The notes beneath the pieces were generated by a model. It saw nothing but the letters and a program-made list of their open reading frames with translations. It searched no databases and had not been told where the DNA came from. Below are positions 17,495 to 24,074 of a stretch of 31,564 nt of DNA, one piece after another. The position numbers and the translations under genes are program-made. This DNA comes from DAISJD01 sp036821645 (GTDB lineage Bacteria > Pseudomonadota > Alphaproteobacteria > ATCC43930 > CGMCC-115725), in contig DAISJD010000026.1 in the NCBI GenBank assembly GCA_036821645.1, positions 1 through 31,564 of the forward strand, read 5' to 3'. Positions within the stretch are counted from its first letter, which is position 1. Each line of letters opens with the position of its first letter.

Positions 17495-18475
17495 ATGCGG
17501 CGCAACCTTATGTCCGGCATTGTCCTTGCGGTGGGGCTTTTCGCCGCCGTTGCGGCATCGGCCGCAGAGCCTGTGAAGCAATTGGAATTCGGGGTGATTT
17601 CGACCGAATCGTCTGCGGCGCTGCGTACGCTCTGGGAACCGTTTTTTCAAGATATGGCAAAGGCGATCAATATTCCGATCCGTGGTTCTTATGTGTCGGA
17701 TTATGCCGGTGTGATCGAAGGTATGCGTTTCAACAAGGTGCAGGTCGCCTGGATGAGCAACGCTTCGGGCATTGAGGCGGTCGATCGTTCCCAAGGCGAA
17801 GTCTTTGCCCATACGGTGAAGTTAGACGGCACGCCCGGTTATTATTCTTTGCTGATCGTCAATAAAGATAGCCCAATCAAGGATTTGAACGATCTCTTGG
17901 CGCAGCCGGGCAAATTCACCTTCGGCAATGGCGATCCGAATTCTACGTCCGGGTTTTTAGTGCCGGGCTATTATGTTTGGGCGCAAAACAAGATCGATAT
18001 CCGCAAGTTTTTTACCCGCACCGTGACGGCCAACCACGAGACCAACGGGCTTGCGGTGGCCAATAAGCAGGTCGATGTCGCAACCAACAATACCGAGAAT
18101 CTAACGCGCTTGCAGGAAACCAATCCCGAGGCGGCGGCGAAGATCAGGGTCATTTGGCAATCGCCCTTGATCGGCAACGATCCGATGGTTTGGCGCAAAG
18201 ATCTGCCGGATGAGGTCAAGACCAAAATCCGCGATTTCATTTTCAGTTACGGTGTAAAGGGAACGCCGGAAGAAATCGCCCATGCGCGGGACGTGCTGAA
18301 AGGGTTGAAATATGCCCCGTTCGAGCCAGCCGATAACACGGTACTGAACCCCATCCGCAAGACCAAGCTTTATGCACAAAAAATTAAAATTGAGAATGAT
18401 GATAAATTGAGCGAAGAAGAAAAGAAAAAATCTATCGCCCCGATAGAAGAAGCTTTATCTGCGCTTGATAAGTAA
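17495..18475 (+). CDS. phnD: phosphonate-binding periplasmic protein
   Basis: A 326-residue protein starting with a signal peptide (MRRNLMSGIVLAVGLFAAVAA) cut near ASA-AEP. The mature part is a type II periplasmic binding fold close to PhnD: LEFGVISTESSAALRTLWEPFF, SDYAGVIEGMRFNKVQVAWM, and FTFGNGDPNSTSGFLVPGYY, the ligand-binding Ser/Thr region of the family. It captures phosphonates and delivers them to the importer. GGAGG lies about ten bases before the ATG at 17495. A half Pho-box TTGTCAT sits 97 bases upstream but has no good partner repeat. A strong terminator follows the gene, so phnE is transcribed separately. Confidence 0.93.
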   Translation: MRRNLMSGIVLAVGLFAAVAASAAEPVKQLEFGVISTESSAALRTLWEPFFQDMAKAINIPIRGSYVSDYAGVIEGMRFNKVQVAWMSNASGIEAVDRSQGEVFAHTVKLDGTPGYYSLLIVNKDSPIKDLNDLLAQPGKFTFGNGDPNSTSGFLVPGYYVWAQNKIDIRKFFTRTVTANHETNGLAVANKQVDVATNNTENLTRLQETNPEAAAKIRVIWQSPLIGNDPMVWRKDLPDEVKTKIRDFIFSYGVKGTPEEIAHARDVLKGLKYAPFEPADNTVLNPIRKTKLYAQKIKIENDDKLSEEEKKKSIAPIEEALSALDK

Positions 18476-18496
18476 ATAAAAATAATTGTCCTATCG

Positions 18497-18524
18497 AAGC
18501 CCGGCTTAAAAAGCCGGGCTTTTT
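18497..18524 (+). terminator. intrinsic terminator of phnD
   Basis: Perfect 11-bp stem AAGCCCGGCTT / AAGCCGGGCTT with a 3-base loop (18508-18510), followed by a T-run. It sits 21 bases after the phnD stop. Confidence 0.93.
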
Positions 18525-18629
18525 ATTTATATTGAGTTGTAATTTTTTTGTTATTTTAAAATGATAATATAGATCTCCAATTTTTTAGTGAGCCGATTGT
18601 GTAATCGGCGCTTATCAGCGGAGATTTGT

Positions 18630-19997
18630 ATGCGTTCTTCCTTTATAACGGGCTTGGTCGTCGGCTTTATGGTCTTGGGGGGTGCCGACGGTGCCAAGGC
18701 GGCGGCCGATCGGGCAAGTTCAATCGTCAACCAACTCTATACATATAATCACCCGCTGGCTTTGCAGCTTCCTGGTGAAGTTGAGACGAAGATGAAAAAA
18801 ATGGAAATGTCGCCATTTTTCTTCTATCGCGGAACCGCGCATATTTTTTATCAGGATATGGTGACGCACCCGACGGCCTATACGAATACACCGACATCGC
18901 GCGTATGGATTGCCGGGGACATGCATTTGGATAATCTGAATGCCCGCCGCGATAATAACGGCAATGACGTGTTCGATATTTCAGATTTCGACGAAGGGTA
19001 TTTCGGTTCCTTCGTCTGGGAATTGCGCCGATTGTCGGCCAGCATCGCCATCGTCGCCCAACAGCAAGGGTTCGGCACGACGGATACGAGCGCCTTGATC
19101 AATCAATTTCTCGATTCCTATCTCGATCAGATCGCCGCCTATAAGGGTAACGACACCGAGCTTCAGGCCCGGATTACGGCGGGCAATGCGAGCGGCGTCG
19201 TCAAGGATCTCATCCAAAAAGAAGCCGCCGATACGCGGGGATCTTTTTTGGATAAATACACGATTGCCACCAACGGGCCCCGTCGTTTCGTTACGTCTTC
19301 GACCTTGGTGCCCGTTTCGGCCAGTGTGGCTGATGCCATCACCAAGGCGCTGCCCGCCTATGTCGGCACGATCGCACAGGGTAAGCAATTTCCGGCATCC
19401 TATTATACCGTAAAGGATATTCGCCAAAAGCTTGGATCCGGTACCGGAAGCCTCGGCCGGTATCGCTATTGGGTGTTGATCGAAGGGCCGAGCGGCAGCG
19501 ACAAAGACGATGTGATCCTCGAACTGAAGCAAGAAGCGACCAGCGCCGTAGCATTTGCAGCCCCTGGGCGGTTTCCCGCCTCTGCCTACGGCAATCACGA
19601 GGGCGAACGGGTTGCCCTGTCGTTCAAGGCCGGTTTGAACAATGCCGATCTGTTGATCGGATGGGCGACCATCAATGGTCACCCCTATTTCGTGCATGAA
19701 AAATCGCCCTATCAGGAAGATTTTGACGAAACGACGCTGACGAGCGTCGGCAAGTTCATGAATGCCGTGACCTATGCGGGGCAGACGATCGCGACGACCC
19801 ATGCCCTTGCCGATAAAGATTATGATTCCGGTTTGGTGCCCTATAGCATGGATAAGGAAATTACCGACCTCGTCGGTACCAATCGCACGGCGTTTAAGAC
19901 CGAAATCGTGACGTTCGCTTTGGATTATCAAAAGCAAGTCATGCTCGATTGGCAGGATTTTCTGACCGCGCGCAAGAACGGCGTGCCGCTTTATTAA
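18630..19997 (+). CDS. exported DUF2252 (protein-kinase-fold-like) protein
   Basis: A 455-residue protein with an N-terminal signal peptide (MRSSFITGLVVGFMVLGGAD, cut near AKA-A). The DUF2252 core is clear: FFFYRGTAHIFYQD (63-76), then GDMHLDN (96-102) and DISDFDEGYFG (116-125) followed by VWELRRLSASI. The GD-x-H-x-x-N and D-x-D patterns resemble the catalytic loop and metal site of aminoglycoside-phosphotransferase-like kinases, and DUF2252 is usually placed in that clan. Most kinase-like proteins are cytoplasmic, so export is notable; the substrate and activity are unknown. ATG at 18630 has GGAG six bases upstream; an in-frame start at 18588 lacks this and spoils the signal peptide. It lies between phnD and the oxygenase gene, isolated by terminators on both sides. 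Confidence 0.85.
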   Translation: MRSSFITGLVVGFMVLGGADGAKAAADRASSIVNQLYTYNHPLALQLPGEVETKMKKMEMSPFFFYRGTAHIFYQDMVTHPTAYTNTPTSRVWIAGDMHLDNLNARRDNNGNDVFDISDFDEGYFGSFVWELRRLSASIAIVAQQQGFGTTDTSALINQFLDSYLDQIAAYKGNDTELQARITAGNASGVVKDLIQKEAADTRGSFLDKYTIATNGPRRFVTSSTLVPVSASVADAITKALPAYVGTIAQGKQFPASYYTVKDIRQKLGSGTGSLGRYRYWVLIEGPSGSDKDDVILELKQEATSAVAFAAPGRFPASAYGNHEGERVALSFKAGLNNADLLIGWATINGHPYFVHEKSPYQEDFDETTLTSVGKFMNAVTYAGQTIATTHALADKDYDSGLVPYSMDKEITDLVGTNRTAFKTEIVTFALDYQKQVMLDWQDFLTARKNGVPLY

Positions 19998-20029
19998 GCA
20001 AGTGCCGGATGCTGTTCCCGTAAGGGGGG

Positions 20030-20065
20030 GGGCTGTGCCGATGCTGCGTCAAATCGGCACGGCCC
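20030..20065 (+). terminator. hairpin after the DUF2252 gene
   Basis: Arms GGGCTGTGCCGAT (20030-20042) and ATCGGCACGGCCC (20053-20065) form a 13-bp stem with one G-U pair and a 10-base loop, 32 bases past the stop. Only TCATTT follows, so termination is likely but not certain. Confidence 0.55.
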
Positions 20066-20090
20066 TCATTTGCGTATTCTCTCTGCATCA

Positions 20091-20118
20091 TTGAGCAATC
20101 GTTAAGGGGCCTTATGCT
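20091..20118 (+). promoter_or_regulatory. possible sigma-70 promoter of the oxygenase-sulfotransferase pair
   Basis: TTGAGC (20091-20096) and TATGCT (20113-20118) are separated by 16 bases and lie 81 bases before the GTG start. The match is moderate. Confidence 0.35.
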
Positions 20119-20199
20119 TAGCTCTCGGGCAAAGGCCCGTGGGGCGGCGTCTCTCGATCGGGGCCCCGTTCTGGCGCGCAATGATGAGGAGAGACGATC

Positions 20200-21330
20200 G
20201 TGACGCTCCACCCGCCCGAACAGCCCTTTCAGTTGGGTGATCCCGTTCCTTGGTTTAGTGCCGCGACCATCGCTGGTGGAGAGGTCAATCTCCATGTGGA
20301 TGCAGGCCGATGGGTCGTTCTGGCTTTTTTAGGCTCTCTCACGGACGGCAAGGCGGTTCAAGTTCTGAGCGATCTTTTGAGCGAGCGGGCCCATTTTCGC
20401 GAAGAGCATCTCGTTGTTTACGCCGTTCTTCAGGGATGGCCTGCGGACATCTCTGTCTTGGCCGAGCTCAGTTCGCCCGCCCTTGCCTTTTTGGACGATC
20501 GCGACGGGCGGCTTGCCCGGCAATTTGGCGCCGAAGGCAGTCCCCGGACCGTCATTCTCGACCCGATGCTGCGCGCCGTTGCCAATATCGCCTGGGACGA
20601 TCCGGGCGGGCATCAGGCCATGGTTCTGGATCTGATCCGCAATTTACCGCCGGTCGATCAATCGACCGGGGTTGAGATGTCGGCCCCGATTCTCATCATT
20701 CCCCGGGTTTTCGATTTTTCCTTCTGCGATCTGTTGGTCTCGCTCTATGACGAATTGGGCGGGGATGATTCCGGTTTCTTGTTGGATCAAAACGGGGTCA
20801 CCCGCACGGTGATCAATCATCGTTTGAAGCAACGCAAGGATTTGGTGATCACCGACCCAGACCTCAGGGCGGTCATCCGCCATCGTTTTGCAACCCGTAT
20901 CGTCCCGGCGATGGAACGGTTTTTCCAATATCGGCCGACCCGGATCGACCGGATGATGGTGTCTTGCTACGATTCGGCGACTGGCGGCCATTTTTTCCGT
21001 CACCGGGATAACGTGAATGCCGGCGCCCAGCATCGCCGCTTTGCTGTATCGATCAATCTGAATAAGGATTACGAAGGGTGCGATTTGATCTTTCCGGAAT
21101 TTGGTCGACGCACATATCGTCCGCCAGTGGGGGGGGCCGTCGTCTTTTCCTGCGGCGCTTTGCATGAAGTGACGCCGGTTCGTACGGGGCGTCGCTATGC
21201 CTTCGTGCCGTTTTTGTATGGCGAATCCGATGCGGCACTGCGCACTGAAAATAATGCGAAACTCGGCGTCGGCGAAGCGCATTACGTCGCCGGTTACGAC
21301 CGGCTTTTTCCCGATGAGGCCACCTCCTGA
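20200..21330 (+). CDS. redoxin-like / 2OG-Fe(II) oxygenase fusion
   Basis: A 376-residue two-domain protein. Residues 1-150 look like a thioredoxin/AhpC-type fold (PFQLGDPVPWFSAATIAGG, WVVLAFLGS, ALAFLDDRDGRLARQFG, GSPRTVILDP), but the place of the peroxidatic Cys (after LGS, residues 46-50) reads SLTDG, so it is probably not a peroxidase. Residues 165-345 are a prolyl-4-hydroxylase-like 2-oxoglutarate/Fe(II) oxygenase: His268-x-Asp270 (FFRHRDN), distal His322 (GALHEVTPV) and a 2OG-binding Arg at 331 or 332 (GRRYAFVPFLYGE). It would hydroxylate a protein side chain or small molecule in the cytoplasm. The GTG at 20200 is preceded by GAGGAG. The TGATG junction couples it to the sulfotransferase. 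Confidence 0.82.
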   Translation: MTLHPPEQPFQLGDPVPWFSAATIAGGEVNLHVDAGRWVVLAFLGSLTDGKAVQVLSDLLSERAHFREEHLVVYAVLQGWPADISVLAELSSPALAFLDDRDGRLARQFGAEGSPRTVILDPMLRAVANIAWDDPGGHQAMVLDLIRNLPPVDQSTGVEMSAPILIIPRVFDFSFCDLLVSLYDELGGDDSGFLLDQNGVTRTVINHRLKQRKDLVITDPDLRAVIRHRFATRIVPAMERFFQYRPTRIDRMMVSCYDSATGGHFFRHRDNVNAGAQHRRFAVSINLNKDYEGCDLIFPEFGRRTYRPPVGGAVVFSCGALHEVTPVRTGRRYAFVPFLYGESDAALRTENNAKLGVGEAHYVAGYDRLFPDEATS

Positions 21331-22310
21331 TGCAGGTTTCCGATATTGCCGCTTGGTCGCCGATCGCCATTTCGGTCGAACGGCCGACCCCCCGCATCAC
21401 CTGGGCCGATTTTACCGGCATCCGGTTCGAAGAGCCGTTTTACGATCAGACGGTTGCCCGTTGGACGGCGGGGGTCGGTCCGCGCAATACGGTGGATTCC
21501 GATTTCGGCGTCTTGGCCGCCTTGGACGGGGAACCGTCGCTCGATCCCGATGTGATTATTTTTCATCTATCTCGGTGCGGATCCACGCTTTTGACCCGTC
21601 AATTGGGCCGAATTGCGGGCACGCTCGTCCTATCGGAACCGGCCCCCGTCAATCATCTCTTGGAAACGGATCCGTTAGAGGTCGACGATGCGGCCTTGGT
21701 CGAAATTTTGCGCCTGACGGTGCGGGCTCTGGGGCGGGTTCGGTTCGGCGATGAACGCCGTTCAGTCCTGAAATTGTCGAGTTGGAATATCCGCCGTTTA
21801 GATCTGGTGCGCCGGGCTTTTCCGTCGGCCAAATTGATCTGGATCCAACGGGATCCGGCGGCTGTTCTGGCCTCGATGTTGGCCGGTAAACCCGGTTGGA
21901 TGCAACTGCGCCGGTTTCCGTTGCAGGCCGCTTATTTGTTTGGGTTCGAACCGGACGATCTTGCCAAAATGTCCGAGGCGGAATTTGCCGCTCATGGGCT
22001 TGCGGCCCTCTGCGTCGGCGCCCGCAACGCCGTTCAGGCGGGGGCCATGGTGGTGGATTATCAGGAAATGCCGTCGGTTGCTTGGACGCGGGTTGCGCCG
22101 TTCTTGGGTATCGACCTCGATGATGCCACCCGTACCGCCATGGCGGATGAGGCAAGCTATTATGCCAAAGACCCGACCCGTCGGGTTTTTACCGGCGATG
22201 CGCCGGAACGGGCCGTGGCGGCCGAGACGGTGCGTGCCTTGGCGCAAACGGTGATCATGCCTGCCTATTTGGACATTCGAGAACTGGCTGCGGGCAAGGC
22301 CGGTTCCTGA
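21330..22310 (+). CDS. sulfotransferase family protein
   Basis: A 326-residue sulfotransferase. The 5'-phosphosulfate loop is IFHLSRCGSTLLTR (residues 77-90) and the 3'-phosphate site is Arg174 with Ser182 in LIWIQRDPAAVLASMLAG; the eight-residue Arg-Ser spacing is the PAPS-binding pattern. It would transfer sulfate from PAPS to a hydroxyl or amine. It starts with the ATG in TGATG, sharing one base with the oxygenase stop, so both are made from one message. A natural reading is that the oxygenase makes a hydroxyl which is then sulfated, but no substrate is visible. It has no signal peptide. phnE follows 102 bases on, behind its own promoter. Confidence 0.83.
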   Translation: MQVSDIAAWSPIAISVERPTPRITWADFTGIRFEEPFYDQTVARWTAGVGPRNTVDSDFGVLAALDGEPSLDPDVIIFHLSRCGSTLLTRQLGRIAGTLVLSEPAPVNHLLETDPLEVDDAALVEILRLTVRALGRVRFGDERRSVLKLSSWNIRRLDLVRRAFPSAKLIWIQRDPAAVLASMLAGKPGWMQLRRFPLQAAYLFGFEPDDLAKMSEAEFAAHGLAALCVGARNAVQAGAMVVDYQEMPSVAWTRVAPFLGIDLDDATRTAMADEASYYAKDPTRRVFTGDAPERAVAAETVRALAQTVIMPAYLDIRELAAGKAGS

Positions 22311-22336
22311 TCTTGCGGCCCGATTTGCCGGGCTGC

Positions 22337-22370
22337 CTGTCATAAAACCGTCAACAGGTTTTCGTATGGT
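22337..22370 (+). promoter_or_regulatory. Pho box and -10 element of phnE
   Basis: CTGTCAT-AAAA-CCGTCAA (22337-22354) matches the PhoB consensus CTGTCAT-N4-CTGTCAT at 12 of 14 repeat positions. Ten bases after it lies TATGGT (22365-22370), the spacing seen in PhoB-activated promoters, where the Pho box replaces the -35. phnE starts 43 bases later. This predicts phosphate-starvation control of phnE by PhoB. Confidence 0.75.
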
Positions 22371-22412
22371 CCTCTGCTTGATATGGATGGATGATCGCAA
22401 GGCTGGGGGTAA

Positions 22413-23216
22413 ATGATGACCGAACTTGTTGCGGGACAGGATATTGATCAAGCACCCTCTCTGTTGGGGAAGATCGCGCGTACCGTCGGGTTCCTGATCG
22501 TCGGTCTCATTTTAGTGTGGGCTTGGCGCGGGGCCCAGATGGACCCGATGAAGCTTTACGATAATGGTGCCAATATCCTTGAAATGGGCCGGAGTTTCAT
22601 CCCGCCCAATTTTCATGAATGGCGTTATTACGTCGAAGAATTGATCCTGACGATCCAGATGGCGATTTGGGGAACGGTGTTGGCTGTTTTCTTGGCCGTT
22701 CCGTTCGGGCTGTTATCGTCGACGAATCTCGTGCCGGCTTGGGTCTATCTACCGATTCGCCGCGTTCTCGACATTCTGCGCTCGACCAATGATCTCGTCT
22801 ACGCGATGTTGTTCGTCTCAGCGGTCGGGCTTGGCCCTTTTGCCGGGGTTTTGGCGCTTTTCGTCCATACGACCGGGGTTTTGGCCAAGCTTTTTGCCGA
22901 AGCGGTCGAGGCGATCGATCCGCAGCCCGTCGAAGGTATCCGCTCGACCGGGGCATGGAAGATCGAAGAAATCGTCTATGGCGTTATCCCTCAAGTACTG
23001 CCCTTGTGGATTTCATACACCTTGTACCGGTTTGAGGCCAATGTCCGAGGGGCCACCGTGGTCGGTCTCACGGGGGCAGGGGGCATCGGCGTCGTTCTGT
23101 GGGAGGATGTGCGGGGCTTTCGTTATGCTGAAACTTCCGCAGAATTGATCATTATTATTTCCTCTGTGATTGCAATCGATCTTCTTTCATCGCAACTCAG
23201 ACGGTTCTTTATTTAA
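22413..23216 (+). CDS. phnE: phosphonate ABC transporter permease
   Basis: A 267-residue inner-membrane protein with about six hydrophobic segments (VGFLIVGLILVWAWRG near the N-terminus, WGTVLAVFLAVPFGLLSS, LLFVSAVGLGPFAGVLALFV and AELIIIISSVIAIDLLSSQL near the end). The EAA-loop pattern, EAVEAIDPQPVEGIRSTGAWK, sits before the fifth segment as in PhnE permeases, and ILRSTNDLVYAMLFV is also typical. It pairs with PhnC and PhnD. A GGGGG run five bases before the ATG serves as the Shine-Dalgarno; the second ATG is equally possible. Only one PhnE is seen, so it would act as a homodimer. It is about 3.9 kb from phnD. Confidence 0.92.
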   Translation: MMTELVAGQDIDQAPSLLGKIARTVGFLIVGLILVWAWRGAQMDPMKLYDNGANILEMGRSFIPPNFHEWRYYVEELILTIQMAIWGTVLAVFLAVPFGLLSSTNLVPAWVYLPIRRVLDILRSTNDLVYAMLFVSAVGLGPFAGVLALFVHTTGVLAKLFAEAVEAIDPQPVEGIRSTGAWKIEEIVYGVIPQVLPLWISYTLYRFEANVRGATVVGLTGAGGIGVVLWEDVRGFRYAETSAELIIIISSVIAIDLLSSQLRRFFI

Positions 23217-23255
23217 AGAGTAAATTATTTTAGTATAAATATTACTGTAGATTTA

Positions 23256-23294
23256 AAAAAGAGCGGCCCCTTTTTTGATGGGGGTCGCTCTTTT
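23256..23294. terminator. terminator after phnE
   Basis: Ten-pair stem GAGCGGCCCC (23261-23270) / GGGGTCGCTC (23281-23290) with one G-U pair and a 10-base loop, flanked by AAAAAA upstream and TTTT downstream. It may work in both directions. Confidence 0.88.
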
Positions 23295-23401
23295 CGTTAA
23301 TTCATTTTTTATTAGCCATATCTGTTAGCAAGCGCGCAACTATTTCGGTTCATGATCACTTCCGATAGGGTCATGCGGGTTCCGGCATACCTGCTGGGGC
23401 G

Positions 23402-23938
23402 ATGGAATGGGGAGTAACGGGATTGATGCCGTCGGCATTCAATGCTGAGATCGTAGAATGGGTCTTGGACCGGCGAGAACGCATTCGCGTTGAGGCGGGC
23501 GGCGGTGCCTGTGCCGGTGCGCTTGCCCAGGCGGTGGCGGAGGCGTTCGATTGGCCGGTCGTGCGTGGCATTTATCTCAGTCGCGCTGGCGAGCCGATCG
23601 CCAGTCATGCCTGGAACCACCTGCCCGATGGCGGGATCTTCGACGGCACGCCCGATCGGTTCGGCGAAGGATTCGATTATCGCTATCTGGTGGCTGATGA
23701 CGTCGATCTTGTGCGTTATCGCGTTCTGGCCCAGCCGATCCCCTGTTCGGAAGGGGGGACTGCCGCCCCCGATCCTTTGGTTGCCGAGGCGGAAGCCTTG
23801 CAGGCCGAACGCGGTCCCGGTTGGTGGCTCAGCGATACGACGCTGTTGCGGGCCTTTCTCATTCGCCAGGAATCCTACCGGCGCGACCGGGTAAAACGCT
23901 CGCAACGGGTCGATCCACGCAAGCGCAGCGTCATTTGA
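23402..23938 (+). CDS. uncharacterised protein with possible Cys-His-Asp centre
   Basis: A 178-residue cytoplasmic-looking protein with no family I can name. Residues 35-45 contain GACAGALAQAV (Cys37), followed by a predicted strand (VVRGIYLSRAGE) and SHAWNHLPDGGIFDGTPDRFG with His69 and Asp81. A Cys near a helix start followed by H-x-W and D-x-T/G patterns is common in papain-like or transglutaminase-like folds, so it may be a cysteine hydrolase. The C-terminal 30 residues are rich in Arg/Lys. Start uncertain: ATG at 23402 or 23426. It stands between two AT-rich intergenic stretches, after the phnE terminator. A 21-base duplication covers its stop codon. Confidence 0.6.
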   Translation: MEWGVTGLMPSAFNAEIVEWVLDRRERIRVEAGGGACAGALAQAVAEAFDWPVVRGIYLSRAGEPIASHAWNHLPDGGIFDGTPDRFGEGFDYRYLVADDVDLVRYRVLAQPIPCSEGGTAAPDPLVAEAEALQAERGPGWWLSDTTLLRAFLIRQESYRRDRVKRSQRVDPRKRSVI

Positions 23939-23961
23939 CCCAAGCGCAGCGTCTTTGAACC
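23920..23961 (+). repeat. two 21-bp tandem copies over a stop codon
   Basis: CAAGCGCAGCGTC begins both 23920-23940 and 23941-23961; the tails are ATTTGACC and TTTGAACC. The first copy encodes the end of the uncharacterised protein, and the second lies just outside it. Confidence 0.8.
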
Positions 23962-24074
23962 GTGATCCGATCGTTTAATTTCTAACTTTAATTTAAAATT
24001 ATTTTTTAATTCTATTTTAACGATAATTCCTGGATAACGCTATCGTCCTGGGTATGCTCTCTCGGAGATAGTGT

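Noticed and set aside
18548..18576. Possible promoter of the DUF2252 gene in the AT-rich stretch
   Set aside because: TTGTTA is present, but no -10 fits at 16-18 bases; AT-rich DNA gives many false hits.
20024..20032. Run of nine G as a phase-variable tract
   Set aside because: It lies outside any gene and between terminator and stop, so no frame would change.
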